Assembly (NCBI RefSeq): GCF_004353915.1
Contig: NZ_SMRP01000024.1
Location: 1-64,000 of the forward strand
From: Paraburkholderia silviterrae
GTDB taxonomy: Bacteria; Pseudomonadota; Gammaproteobacteria; Burkholderiales; Burkholderiaceae
Direction of reading: 5' to 3'
Length of the DNA: 64,000 nt
In this document: positions 1-7,667 of the stretch, piece by piece
Numbering within the stretch: the stretch's first letter is position 1
Layout of the letters: each line of letters begins with the position of its first letter
Notes under the pieces: model-generated
The model's database searches: none
Seen by the model: only the letters and a program-made list of their open reading frames with translations
What the model was told of the DNA's origin: nothing
Position numbers and translations under genes: made by a program

Positions 1-50
1 ACCGGTCAGGCCGCTGAATCCATCAAGCGCCCACACTTATCGGCTGTAAA

Positions 51-64
51 TTTTTAAAGAGCAA
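51..64 (-). promoter_or_regulatory. boxA antitermination site in 16S rRNA leader
   Basis: The minus strand reads TTGCTCTTTAAAAA, close to the boxA consensus TGCTCTTTAACA. It is followed toward the window edge by a sequence (through position 1) that resembles the leader upstream of 16S rRNA genes in Burkholderia relatives. boxA recruits NusB/NusE (S10) to the transcription complex. No mature rRNA is inside the window. Confidence 0.75.
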
Positions 65-114
65 TTCGTCTTAATCGCTTCGTTTTCGTTCGCAGCGATC
101 AGCGAAGGAGGCGA

Positions 115-143
115 ATTATGCGGGTCATTCGCAAAGCCGTCAA
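115..143 (-). promoter_or_regulatory. rRNA operon P1-type promoter
   Basis: Read on the minus strand there is a -35 TTGACG (143-138) and a -10 CATAAT (120-115) with a 17 bp spacer. An A/T-rich tract upstream (about 152-180) looks like an UP element. The -10 is followed by a C/G-rich discriminator (TCGCCTCC), as in stringently controlled rRNA promoters. It lies 50-60 bp upstream of a boxA, so it should drive a 16S-23S-5S operon that starts just beyond the left edge. The motifs are seen; the function is inferred from position. Confidence 0.75.
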
Positions 144-180
144 GCGCATTTGCGAAAAAAGATTTTCGGGCCATATTTCG

Positions 181-976
181 TGCTCGCTGACCTGCCCGCG
201 AACCCAGTCCGAAGCCTGGCGACCCGACGTGACACTCCCGAGCAGGACCGGAACCGCGCGGCCATGACATCCGCTGCCGGCATTACTCATCGACCCGCAC
301 GGCTTCTGGAACGCGCCGCTCGAGGTGCTCCCGCCCTTCGACGGGAGCGTCCAGTGGCCAAGGTCGACGAGACCCTGTCCGCCGGAGACGGACGGATTGA
401 GCATCAGGCTTGCACGTAGCCCGGCCGAATGTCACCCTGGAACAGAACGCGCAAGGGTTGTATCTCCGTGCGCGTAGACTCGGCCATTCCCATCGGCCCG
501 CATGAATGCGGCGCTATCCTGGCCTGCTACCACGACACGATGTCCACCGGCGTAACATCCACCGTAACCGCCATTCTCACTGTCGCACTGGCCAATCACA
601 TCGTGCACATCGGTTGGAACGACGCACAGGAAGTCATCTCCCGCGATGTACTTATAGTCGCCGCCTCCATGCACGCCACCGACGCCGACACCCTCTCCGG
701 TTGCGCCGCCCGGACACCGGGCTATTTCCAGCGCGCAAGTCGCATTGAATCTGAGGCCGTCTTACGCGGGGCAATTGCCGCAGACCAAGAACCACCGAGT
801 CTGCGCGATATGTCAAATTCCGCGCACTCCATACGGTCGATACCGGCTTTGACCTGCCACCAGACAGTAACTTGCCACCAGTCAACGCAGCCATATGCAG
901 CGGCCGTCCTGCTAGCAACATTTCCCATTTCCGTTCTACCGGGCCAACGGGTCCAGGCTCGAAGACGCTGGCCGAC
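181..976. other. intergenic stretch with no convincing gene
   Basis: About 800 bases lie between the rrn promoter and the first supported gene. Open frames exist on both strands (for example 432-674 minus and 429-980 plus) but none has a good ribosome binding site or a recognisable fold. A near-direct repeat around 859-890 (TGCCACCAG twice) is the only local structure noticed. It is probably degenerate DNA. Confidence 0.5.
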
Positions 977-1303
977 ATGACACATAGCCGCTATCGCCTG
1001 CTCATCGATGATCTTCATGAAGCGGCGTCATCGACATGGGTCGTCGCTCGCACGTCGAGCGAAGCGATCTCACTGCTGGAATTGCACGGGTGCCCCTATG
1101 AGATTTCGTTCGATCATGACCTCAGGGCTGACGATACGGCAATGGCAGTCGTCAAGAAACTGATCGAGACGGATCTGGATTCCGACGGAAGATTCATTCC
1201 CGAAGACTTCAAATTCTTTGCGCATGGCGCCAACCCTGCCGGAAAAGAAAACATTCACCTAACATTGCAGTCCTATCTAAATCAGCGTGCCACTCGGCAC
1301 TAA
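977..1303 (+). CDS. stand-alone cyclic-phosphate processing receiver domain protein (cREC)
   Basis: This is a 108-residue single-domain protein. It resembles the family annotated as cyclic-phosphate processing receiver domain, a receiver-like fold predicted to act on cyclic phosphate ends or signals. Visible marks are the paired acidic residues D11-D12 after the first strand, a DHDL motif at 46-49 after the second, and an AHGANPAGKEN segment near 82-92 where the family has a conserved S/H-x-N-x-x-G-x-x-N pattern. The start at 977 was chosen because the first strand of the fold begins six residues later; the in-frame extension upstream is low complexity and has no better ribosome binding site. 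No partner enzyme is adjacent. Family assignment is from the motif pattern; the substrate is unknown. Confidence 0.65.
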   Translation: MTHSRYRLLIDDLHEAASSTWVVARTSSEAISLLELHGCPYEISFDHDLRADDTAMAVVKKLIETDLDSDGRFIPEDFKFFAHGANPAGKENIHLTLQSYLNQRATRH

Positions 1304-1460
1304 AAGAACAGCGCCGCCAGTTCGCCGATTGGCCGACAACTTTCTGAATAACTCGCTGTTACCAATCTCGCAACGCCGTTGCACCTGTGTCCGATTGCGC
1401 CGCACACACTCCGATCCGTGCTCACCAGGAACGCACGCAACGTGCGGAGGAGTAAAGGAA

Positions 1461-1766
1461 ATGAACAAGACGATTCTCGGCGTGGTACTGGGTGCAGTTG
1501 CATTGGCTGCCTCGACGGCGGCAAGCGCGCACGTTGATGTAGCCGTCGGCGTTGACATGCCTGGCGTAGCCTACGCCCCAGCTCAACCGGCTTACGTTGC
1601 CGCGCCGCCTCTGGCGTATGCGCCCGCTCCGGTCATGATGGCCTCGCGTGGCGACGATGACTGGCGCGCACGCGAATGGCGCGAACACGAACGGCGTGAG
1701 CACCAATGGCGCGAGCGCCAGTGGCATGAGCGGGAATGGCACGACCATGACCACCGGGACTATTGA
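1461..1766 (+). CDS. small secreted Trp/Arg/Glu/His-rich protein
   Basis: This 101-residue protein has a clear signal peptide (MNKTILGVVLGAVALAASTA, cleavage near ASA-H at 23-24). A Pro/Ala/Tyr-rich middle follows. The C-terminal third (about 68-101) repeats WRE, REHE, WHER and WHDHDHRD-like units. The His- and acid-rich tail could bind metal or polyanions, but that is only a guess. An AGGAG lies about 10 bases before the ATG. Small periplasmic proteins of this make-up are common and uncharacterised in Burkholderiales. The next secreted gene starts 38 bases downstream on the same strand, so they may be co-transcribed. Confidence 0.6.
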   Translation: MNKTILGVVLGAVALAASTAASAHVDVAVGVDMPGVAYAPAQPAYVAAPPLAYAPAPVMMASRGDDDWRAREWREHERREHQWRERQWHEREWHDHDHRDY

Positions 1767-1804
1767 ACCCATGCCAATAACCCAATATCAAACGGGAGCC
1801 CGTC

Positions 1805-2059
1805 ATGAAAGTTAATCATCGAATCACGATGCTCGTCGCGGCCACCGTTCTGGGACTAACCGCAGCCGGAACACCAAATGCATCCGGATGCCTCAAAGGC
1901 GCAGTAGTGGGCGGTGTAGCCGGCCACTACGCGGGTCACCACGCCGTCGTGGGCGCGGTCGGAGGCTGCATTGTCGGGCGTCACGTTGCGAAAAAGCAGG
2001 CGGAGGAACGAGCCGCACAACATCAGGCAGACCGTGCGCATCAGCTAGCCACGGGCTGA
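1805..2059 (+). CDS. small exported glycine-zipper-like protein
   Basis: This 84-residue protein has an N-terminal signal sequence (hydrophobic 8-24, likely cleavage after NASG or nearby). A Gly/Ala/Val-rich stretch (about 32-60, GAVVGGVAGHYAGHH and GAVGGCIVGRH) resembles the glycine-zipper motifs of small outer-membrane or periplasmic proteins. The C-terminal 20 residues are charged (KKQAEERAAQ). Cys29 and Cys54 could pair. It follows the His-rich secreted protein on the same strand. The fold class is inferred from composition and no function is known. Confidence 0.6.
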   Translation: MKVNHRITMLVAATVLGLTAAGTPNASGCLKGAVVGGVAGHYAGHHAVVGAVGGCIVGRHVAKKQAEERAAQHQADRAHQLATG

Positions 2060-2093
2060 CCGACTGGGTATTTGCGGGCCGCTATCAAGGACG

Positions 2094-2178
2094 TTCATTG
2101 GAGCTGTGCTATCCTGGCGGCATGCAACTTGCAGTAATCTGCTCAAGAGTTGCATTCGGAGCGGAGCATAACGAGATG
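2094..2178 (+). repeat. H-NS leader repeat, copy 1
   Basis: This is the 5' region and start of the intact H-NS-like gene at 2176. Its core (GCTATCCTGGCGGCATGCAA and the following 50 bases) recurs at 2763-2840 and 8893-8975 at roughly 70-80% identity by eye, always in the same orientation. In each copy it ends at the start-codon position of an H-NS-like reading frame. It is therefore a duplicated gene 5' region rather than an insertion-sequence end. Confidence 0.7.
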
Positions 2179-2517
2179 GACGAACGAAAACGCGAAAGCA
2201 TAGTGGCCTACCTGCGGCGCCGGATGGCCGAATTTGAAATTGAACCAGAAGATATCGCCGCGTCCATTGCAGCAGACCAGGAGCAGTTGCGAGCGGCACG
2301 ATACCGCGACGCCATCGGCAACACTTGGGACGGCAAAGGCGATGCCCCACAGTGGGTGATTCAGGCGACCAGCGCTGGACAGTCGCTCGAGCATTTTGCA
2401 ATTGGCGGAACCACGGCACAGGAGCCAGTGAAACGCAATAGCGTTGACTGGCGCAATGACCCATTTGCGGGTACCAAACTCGCGACCATCAAACCGGAGC
2501 GCCTCGGAGCCGGCTGA
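2176..2517 (+). CDS. H-NS family nucleoid-associated protein
   Basis: This is a 113-residue DNA-binding protein. The N-terminal half (1-45) is charged and helical (MDERKRESIVAYLRRRMAEF), as in H-NS dimerisation regions. The C-terminal part carries the family signature YRDAIGNTWDGKGDAPQWV (about 52-70), matching the AT-hook-like W-x-G-x-G-x-x-P-x-W loop of Burkholderia H-NS-like proteins. The tail (70-113) is longer than usual. H-NS proteins silence A/T-rich, often horizontally acquired DNA. The start at 2176 fits the homologous frame in the decayed copies; an in-frame ATG at 2122 is possible but would translate the leader repeat. Two degenerate relatives of its 5' end are in the window. Confidence 0.8.
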   Translation: MDERKRESIVAYLRRRMAEFEIEPEDIAASIAADQEQLRAARYRDAIGNTWDGKGDAPQWVIQATSAGQSLEHFAIGGTTAQEPVKRNSVDWRNDPFAGTKLATIKPERLGAG

Positions 2518-2808
2518 GACGCCTGAACCGTCTTTTAGAGCGTGTCATGCCCATCAGGGAACGACTCTCACGAGCGCCACGGCAAGCTTTCATTTCAAGC
2601 GAACAAGTGCCTGGCGGCTCAAAATAATAGCGCTCCGTGGAACGAGTAAATTTTTTGCCGAGCCCCGTCCAAATTGCAGGCTGGTCAACTCACCTCCGCG
2701 CCCACGCAGGCGAGAGGCTTTCCGCCGCTCGTCAACACCAGCTTGCTCCTCCAGCCTTACCGCATCCTGGCGGCATGCGACCTGCACTTGTCTGCTCGAG
2801 AGTCGCAT
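2518..2808. other. intergenic, holds second H-NS leader repeat
   Basis: Nothing protein-coding was recognised before the repeat at 2763. The stretch separates the H-NS gene from a convergent hypothetical gene. Confidence 0.5.
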
Positions 2809-2840
2809 TCAGCGCGGAGCACGATTTGATGGGCGAATGA
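2763..2840 (+). pseudogene. H-NS leader repeat, copy 2, with truncated start
   Basis: CATCCTGGCGGCATGCGACC and the following 60 bases align with the 5' region of the H-NS gene at 2176. At the homologous start codon (2829) the frame reads Met-Gly-Glu-stop: the fourth codon CGA of the intact gene is TGA here. Homology then fades. It appears to be a decayed 5' fragment of an H-NS paralogue. A minus-strand hypothetical gene ends inside it. Confidence 0.65.
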
Positions 2841-3144
2841 AATGATGCTCCATCCTTGTGCGCAACACGCCATCGAGCGCGGCAAGTTGTTCCCGCAGTC
2901 GAACCGCTTGCCCTTCCGTCATTTCGCCGAGAACGATTTTTTGATTGAGAACGTCACCGCACCGGTTGACAGCCCAACGGTCAACGGCGGCTGCTTCACC
3001 TTCGAGTATGGCGGCTGCTGTCGAGACAATACCCAGATCCAATCCCGACACGAGATGAATCGTATGCGTCAACGTGAAACCCGGAAGGATGTGCGACCAG
3101 TCGTTACAGACTGCTGGGGAGGAGGTAGAGGTGTCTTGGCGCAT
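2809..3144 (-). CDS. hypothetical protein
   Basis: This 111-residue frame is preceded by GGAG six bases before the ATG at 3144. The middle part (about 35-95, LDLGIVSTAAAILEGEAAAVDRW and GEMTEGQAVRLREQLAALDGVLR) looks like real amphipathic helices and has normal composition for the organism. I do not recognise a family. The last ten or so codons run into the second H-NS leader repeat in antisense, so the C-terminus may have been changed by that insertion or duplication. No operon partner is obvious. Confidence 0.5.
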   Translation of the reverse strand: MRQDTSTSSPAVCNDWSHILPGFTLTHTIHLVSGLDLGIVSTAAAILEGEAAAVDRWAVNRCGDVLNQKIVLGEMTEGQAVRLREQLAALDGVLRTRMEHHFIRPSNRAPR

Positions 3145-3303
3145 AGTTGCTCCGGATGAGTGTTGATCGAACCGGTGCTAGCCATGCTGCTCCCGTTTCG
3201 TTGCCGTGAATCGGCCGCATCGCCTCAAAGGCGTCCACCTTGCCCGGGCGGGCAGGTTGGCGTCGGATAGTCCGACTCTGGATGCTCTACTTCTGAAATT
3301 CTG

Positions 3304-3337
3304 TTCGGTATTTCGAACTCGTATCCATTATACCGAA
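3304..3337. promoter_or_regulatory. inverted repeat, possible operator
   Basis: TTCGGTAT (3304-3311) and ATACCGAA (3330-3337) form perfect 8 bp arms 18 bases apart. The site lies between the hypothetical gene starting at 3144 and the Lrp remnant. Which promoter it serves is unclear. Confidence 0.3.
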
Positions 3338-3421
3338 ACGCCGCCATTGAACAAGACGCCCCTGGAAGCCGACTATTTATTCGTCACACGAAACCGGCTT
3401 TCCCCGAGTTGCCACTCGCAA

Positions 3422-3643
3422 TCACAATGGAAGCGGCCGGTCGTGAAAAATGCTTTTCATGACGAGAGTCGACGTCAACTTCAATACCGAAGGCAGCGCC
3501 GTCAACCGGCGGTCGCACAGTACCTGAAACGCCTTCAAGTCCTGCGTGACGACATACAGCATGTAGTCGGGCTCGCCAAAGAGGCGCTCGGCCAAAGTGA
3601 TTTCTGCAATGCCCACGAGAGCGTCTACGCTTTCGCGCGCTAA
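3422..3643 (-). pseudogene. Lrp/AsnC-type regulator remnant (C-terminal domain only)
   Basis: The frame encodes only the ligand-binding (RAM) half of an Lrp/AsnC regulator. It reads roughly LARESVDALVGIAEITLAER, then GEPDYMLYVVTQDLKAFQV, and ends in a family-typical VMKSIFHDRPLPL. A TAG precedes it at about 3644 and no helix-turn-helix domain is found upstream in any frame, so the DNA-binding half is lost. Lrp relatives often control neighbouring amino-acid catabolism genes such as dadA, which starts 800 bp away. The gene looks like a broken former regulator of that locus, though this link is inference. Confidence 0.6.
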
Positions 3644-3861
3644 GCACTACTTGCTCAGTGGCGGACCCACCGCAATAGCTTCGTGCTGGGCGCGTCGAAT
3701 CACGCCACTCACTGGCTGAATGCATGGATCGCAAAGATGGGCACGTGGATTCTGCGCCGGGAGATGTATGTACAGCGCTCTCGAGCACGCAGCAGATGCA
3801 ACAACTGGCGCACCGGAGTGGTGCGCGCGGCAAGACGACGTAACGCGCACCAAGACGGCGG

Positions 3862-4062
3862 CTACACGAGAGCCATCCAGATCTGCTCTGAGGACTCGCC
3901 GCACAGTTGTCGGACCATGAGCGCACCGCATCTGCGGCAACGATAGTGCTCAAGGGCAACGCGACCTTCGCATTGGCCCACTCCAACCAAAGTCATCTCG
4001 TCATTGCTGGCGAAACTCGACGAGCGTCCATCAAGGCTGTTGCACACATCACAGAGTTCCAT
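3862..4062 (-). CDS. small CxxC zinc-ribbon-like protein
   Basis: This 66-residue protein has two Cys-x-x-Cys knuckles, C4-x2-C7 near the start (MELCDVCNSL) and C39-x2-C42 (HYRCRRCGALMVR). That spacing is typical of a small zinc ribbon. A GGAGG lies seven bases before the ATG at 4062, a strong ribosome binding site. Such proteins bind zinc and often nucleic acid or a partner protein; no function is known here. It stands alone on the minus strand between the Lrp remnant and the divergent dadA gene. It is short enough to be missed by automatic annotation. Confidence 0.55.
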   Translation of the reverse strand: MELCDVCNSLDGRSSSFASNDEMTLVGVGQCEGRVALEHYRCRRCGALMVRQLCGESSEQIWMALV

Positions 4063-4441
4063 GGCAATCCTCCGCCGCCGGCGCCCTGAGGGGAGCCGAA
4101 TGGAAAAGATGGCCCAGATGAGCGGGCCGCTGGGTCGACGCTGGTGTTACGGCGTGCGTGCAACTCAAATATCCTCCAAACGGTGGTGCAGTGCAACAGC
4201 TTCAGCTCGGTCGATGCACTCAATGGAGTCGTCAAACGATGCTCACGAGATGTTTGCGCGTGCCGCAAGCAGTTGGCCGCCGCACAGCATAAAGCCAAAG
4301 CAATCGACGCGATGGCCAGGTAACTGACCCACCGTAAACTACCAATAAGAGAATATGATTCGCCAATGCGCTGAGATTCTCGCGGTTTGTCAGATTTTAT
4401 TTGTGTAATTAATAATATCTCTGGCGGCGGAGTCGACTGAT
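4063..4441. other. intergenic region upstream of dadA
   Basis: It separates the CxxC gene from dadA. A minus-strand open stretch (about 4100-4360) encodes one hydrophobic segment but has no good start. The A/T-rich part at 4380-4430 just before dadA probably holds the dadA promoter; no confident -35/-10 pair was assigned. Confidence 0.4.
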
Positions 4442-5734
4442 ATGCGAGTCCTTGTACTGGGCAGTGGAGTTGTTGGGGTGACAAGCGCGTTCTATCTCGC
4501 GCGTGCGGGACATGATGTCGTTGTCGTCGACCGGGAACAGGGTCCTGCGCTCGAAACGAGCTTTGCGAATGCTGGGCAGATTTCGCCTGGCTACGCAGCG
4601 CCGTGGGCTGCGCCGGGCGTGCCGCTTAAAGCGGTGAAGTGGATGTTCCAGAAGCACGCACCGCTTGCAATTCGTCCGGACGACGAAGACAAGCAGTTCC
4701 AGCTTCAATGGATGTGGCAGATGTTGCAGAACTGCACCGCCGAGCGTTACGCCATCAACAAGAACCGCATGGTTCGACTCGCGGAATATAGCCGCGACTG
4801 CCTGAAGGCGCTGCGAGCCGAAACGGGAATTCAGTACGAAGGTCGCACGGGTGGCACATTGCAGGTATTCCGGACGCAACAGCAGTTTGACGGTGCCGCC
4901 AAGGACATCGCGGTTCTGAAAGAGGCGAATGTCCCGTATGAGTTGTTGTCCCGAGACCAACTCGCTCGTGTAGAGCCGGCACTTGCTGCCACCTCGCACA
5001 AGTTGACCGGCGGACTGCGCTTGCCCGGCGATGAGACAGGCGACTGTCAACTGTTTACGACGCGACTCGCTGCGCTGGCCGAGCAGGCGGGCGTGACCTT
5101 CCGCTACAACACGCAGGTCGATGGTCTTGTGGTCGAGGGCGGCAAAGTCATCGGTGTGCGCCATGGCGCCAAGCTCATCCATGCGGATGCATTCGTTGTC
5201 GCCTTCGGGTCCTACTCCACGAACTTCCTGTCCGGCCTAGTCAAGATTCCGGTCTATCCCCTCAAAGGCTATTCCATCACGGCGCCTATCGTCGACGAAG
5301 CTCGCGCACCGGTTTCAACAGTTCTCGACGAGACGTACAAGATTGCCATCACACGCTTCGAAAAGCGCATCCGCGTCGGCGGCATGGCTGAAATCGTTGG
5401 CTTCGACAAGCGTCTGCGCGAGGCGCGCCGCGAGACCCTCGAGATGTGCGTCAACGACCTCTTCCCTGGCGGCGGAGATACATCGAAGGCGACCTTCTGG
5501 ACCGGGTTGCGTCCTATGACGCCGGACGGGACGCCGATTGTCGGCCACACCGCAGTGCCGAACCTCTACCTCAATACCGGGCACGGCACGCTCGGCTGGA
5601 CCATGTCATGCGGCTCGGCGCAGCTTCTCGCAGACCTTATATCTGGAAAGAAGCCCGCCATCCAGTATGAAGACCTGAATGTTTTTCGCTACGACAAAGA
5701 GCCGGAAGCACCACGCGATTTTCAACTGAACTAG
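4442..5734 (+). CDS. dadA: D-amino acid dehydrogenase small subunit
   Basis: This is a 430-residue FAD-dependent D-amino acid dehydrogenase, which deaminates D-alanine and other D-amino acids to 2-oxo acids and passes electrons to the respiratory chain at the inner membrane. The Rossmann motif is G7-S-G9-V-V-G12 followed by an acidic end of strand 2 near D30. The family segments TSFANAGQISPGYAAPW (about 40-56), TGGTLQVFR and the C-terminal GHGTLGWTMSCGSAQLLAD are all present. Length matches E. coli DadA (432). GGCGGAG precedes the ATG. Two short-chain dehydrogenases follow on the same strand (64 and 130 bp gaps), and an Lrp-type remnant lies upstream. No dadX racemase is adjacent. Confidence 0.9.
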   Translation: MRVLVLGSGVVGVTSAFYLARAGHDVVVVDREQGPALETSFANAGQISPGYAAPWAAPGVPLKAVKWMFQKHAPLAIRPDDEDKQFQLQWMWQMLQNCTAERYAINKNRMVRLAEYSRDCLKALRAETGIQYEGRTGGTLQVFRTQQQFDGAAKDIAVLKEANVPYELLSRDQLARVEPALAATSHKLTGGLRLPGDETGDCQLFTTRLAALAEQAGVTFRYNTQVDGLVVEGGKVIGVRHGAKLIHADAFVVAFGSYSTNFLSGLVKIPVYPLKGYSITAPIVDEARAPVSTVLDETYKIAITRFEKRIRVGGMAEIVGFDKRLREARRETLEMCVNDLFPGGGDTSKATFWTGLRPMTPDGTPIVGHTAVPNLYLNTGHGTLGWTMSCGSAQLLADLISGKKPAIQYEDLNVFRYDKEPEAPRDFQLN

Positions 5735-5797
5735 GCATTGCGCCACGTGTGATGCCTCGCTCGGCGCTGGCCTTACGCTTCTGGATCAGGAGGACCT

Positions 5798-6397
5798 ATG
5801 CGCATTCTGATAGTTGGCGCAACCGGACTGCTCGGCAAGGAGATCCTTCGCCTGCTCTCGCCCGACCATGAAGTCATTGGCGCGAGCCGCAACGGCCCGG
5901 ACCTGTCGGTGGACCTCGCAGACAAGGCGTCCATCGTGTCAATGTACCGGCAACTCGAAACCGTTGACGCCGTGATTTGCGCTGCAGGTGCAGCGAAATT
6001 TGCACCGCTTGAATTGCTGACCGAAGAAGACTTTACGTTCAGTCTGACGAACAAGCTGATGGGACAGGTCAATCTCGTCCGGTGCTCGGTCGGTCACATC
6101 GCACAAGGTGGGTCCGTGACGCTAACCAGCGGTATTCTCTCGCAGCATCCGGTCACAGGCAGTGCCGTGGTGGGCATCGTAAATGCGGGGGTCGAGGCGT
6201 TTGTCCGGTCCGCAGCGCTCGAACTGCACGGCAAGGCCCGGGTTAATGTCGTCAGCCCGGGCTGGGTTTCAGAAACGCTTGCCGCGATGGGGCAAGCTTA
6301 TTCGGCAGGCACTCCCGCCGCGGTGGTAGCCCAGGCGTACAAGCGAAGCCTGGTCGAGGACATCACGGGACAGGTCATTCCAGTCAAGAAGCCTTGA
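5798..6397 (+). CDS. atypical short-chain dehydrogenase (catalytic Tyr missing)
   Basis: This 199-residue protein has a Rossmann fold. The cofactor loop reads GATGLLG (residues 7-13) and the following strand ends SRNG, which may favour NADP. A VCAAG-like strand-4 motif is present (VICAAGAAKF). The catalytic Ser is kept (VTLTSGILSQ). Where classical members have Y-x-x-x-K the sequence reads VVGIVNAG, so the Tyr/Lys pair is absent. A short SDR subgroup with degenerate active sites is known (Lin1944-like). Dehydrogenase activity is therefore doubtful; a binding role is possible. AGGAGG precedes the ATG. It lies 63 bp after dadA in the same orientation. Confidence 0.7.
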   Translation: MRILIVGATGLLGKEILRLLSPDHEVIGASRNGPDLSVDLADKASIVSMYRQLETVDAVICAAGAAKFAPLELLTEEDFTFSLTNKLMGQVNLVRCSVGHIAQGGSVTLTSGILSQHPVTGSAVVGIVNAGVEAFVRSAALELHGKARVNVVSPGWVSETLAAMGQAYSAGTPAAVVAQAYKRSLVEDITGQVIPVKKP

Positions 6398-6527
6398 GAG
6401 CCGCACCGCCATCGTTCAACTCGCCGTCGCAGCAACGGCGTTCCACTTCAGTCTTGCTGTTTTGACTCTTGGCAACGCCGCGTTTCGTACTTAACCGTAT
6501 ACCAGACCAAATGTTGAGGAGACGACC

Positions 6528-7403
6528 ATGAACCTCGCTGGCAAGACACTATTCATATCAGGGGGCAGCCGCGGTATCGGACTTGCCATTGCACTCCGGG
6601 CGGCACGCGACGGCGCGAACATTGTGATTGCAGCGAAGACGGCCGACCCGGACCCGCGGCTCGAGGGCACGATACATACGGCGGCGGCGGCTGTGGAAGC
6701 TGCAGGCGGAAAGGCGCTTGCGCTGGTCGTCGACATTCGCGATGAAGAACGCGTAAAGGCTGCGGTTGCCCAAGCCGTTGAAGTGTTCGGCGGCATCGAC
6801 ATACTCGTGAACAATGCCAGCGCCATCCGCTTGACGGGAACGCTGGATACGCCCGTCAAGCGGTACGACCTGATGCATGGGGTGAACGGGAGAGGCACGT
6901 TTGTTTGTGCCCAGGCCTGCCTGCCCCACCTCCTCAATGCGCCGAATCCACACATCCTTACGCTGTCGCCACCGCTGGTCACCGACGCGAAGTGGTTCAA
7001 GGATTTCCCGGCCTATACCATCGCAAAGTACACGATGAGCCTTTTCACTCTCGCGCTGGCTGGCGAGTTCAAGGACCGTGGCGTCGCCGTGAATTCGCTG
7101 TGGCCAAGAACCGCGATTGCGACTGCTGCCGTGCGAAACGAGATTGGCGGTACAGATATGATTGCGGCGTGTCGCAAGCCGGAGATAGTCGCTGACGCGG
7201 CCCACTCTATCCTGACCCGCCCGTCGAGGAAGTGCTCGGGGAATTTCTTTCTCGATGATGAAGTGCTATTGGCGGCGGGTGTCCGGGACTTCTCTCAATA
7301 CGACATCCAGGCGGGCGCGCCATTGCAGGCGGACTTCTTCGTTGAGGCGTTGCCCGGCATGCTGCGCTCGGACAATATGATCAAGGCGAAGCCGGGCCTG
7401 TGA
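6528..7403 (+). CDS. SDR family oxidoreductase (HSDL2-like)
   Basis: This 291-residue short-chain dehydrogenase has the TGxxxGxG-type loop as GGSRGIG (residues 12-18), the NNAS motif (LVNNASAIRL), and the catalytic Ser...Tyr-x-x-x-Lys set (LTLSPPL then YTIAK). The overall pattern, including TADPDPRLEGTI after strand 2 and SLWPRTAIATAA after the active site, matches the HSDL2/citronellol-dehydrogenase-like subgroup. These act on hydrophobic alcohols or acyl substrates; the substrate here is unknown. GAGGAG precedes the ATG. It is the last gene of the dadA-SDR-SDR series. Confidence 0.8.
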   Translation: MNLAGKTLFISGGSRGIGLAIALRAARDGANIVIAAKTADPDPRLEGTIHTAAAAVEAAGGKALALVVDIRDEERVKAAVAQAVEVFGGIDILVNNASAIRLTGTLDTPVKRYDLMHGVNGRGTFVCAQACLPHLLNAPNPHILTLSPPLVTDAKWFKDFPAYTIAKYTMSLFTLALAGEFKDRGVAVNSLWPRTAIATAAVRNEIGGTDMIAACRKPEIVADAAHSILTRPSRKCSGNFFLDDEVLLAAGVRDFSQYDIQAGAPLQADFFVEALPGMLRSDNMIKAKPGL

Positions 7404-7667
7404 GGTAGCGGTTATACGAGGAGAATCCGGCAGCGAGGCTCAACGGACTCCGCGCCACGATCGCGCTACTCCAGACAGCGTTGCCGCTGAAGCGTTGCCT
7501 GGACTCTAAGCACGGGCGAAAATGCTGAGGAAGATGGCGTCACCTGCTCGGTGCGCGTTGAGCGTCGCAACGAAGTCGCTACAGGCGCTGTTGGGTCCAG
7601 CGCTCTCCCGTCCACGCCATGCAGGCTGTGCTTCCTCAGGTATGACAAACACGATTTATATCGTGTC

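Noticed and set aside
429..980. 183-codon plus-strand frame and an 80-codon minus-strand frame (432-674)
   Set aside because: Neither has a Shine-Dalgarno match, a signal peptide or a recognisable motif, and they oppose each other. High-G+C DNA gives many such frames.
4100..4360. Minus-strand frame with one hydrophobic segment upstream of dadA
   Set aside because: No plausible start codon with a ribosome binding site; the frame collapses into low-complexity sequence overlapping the CxxC gene.
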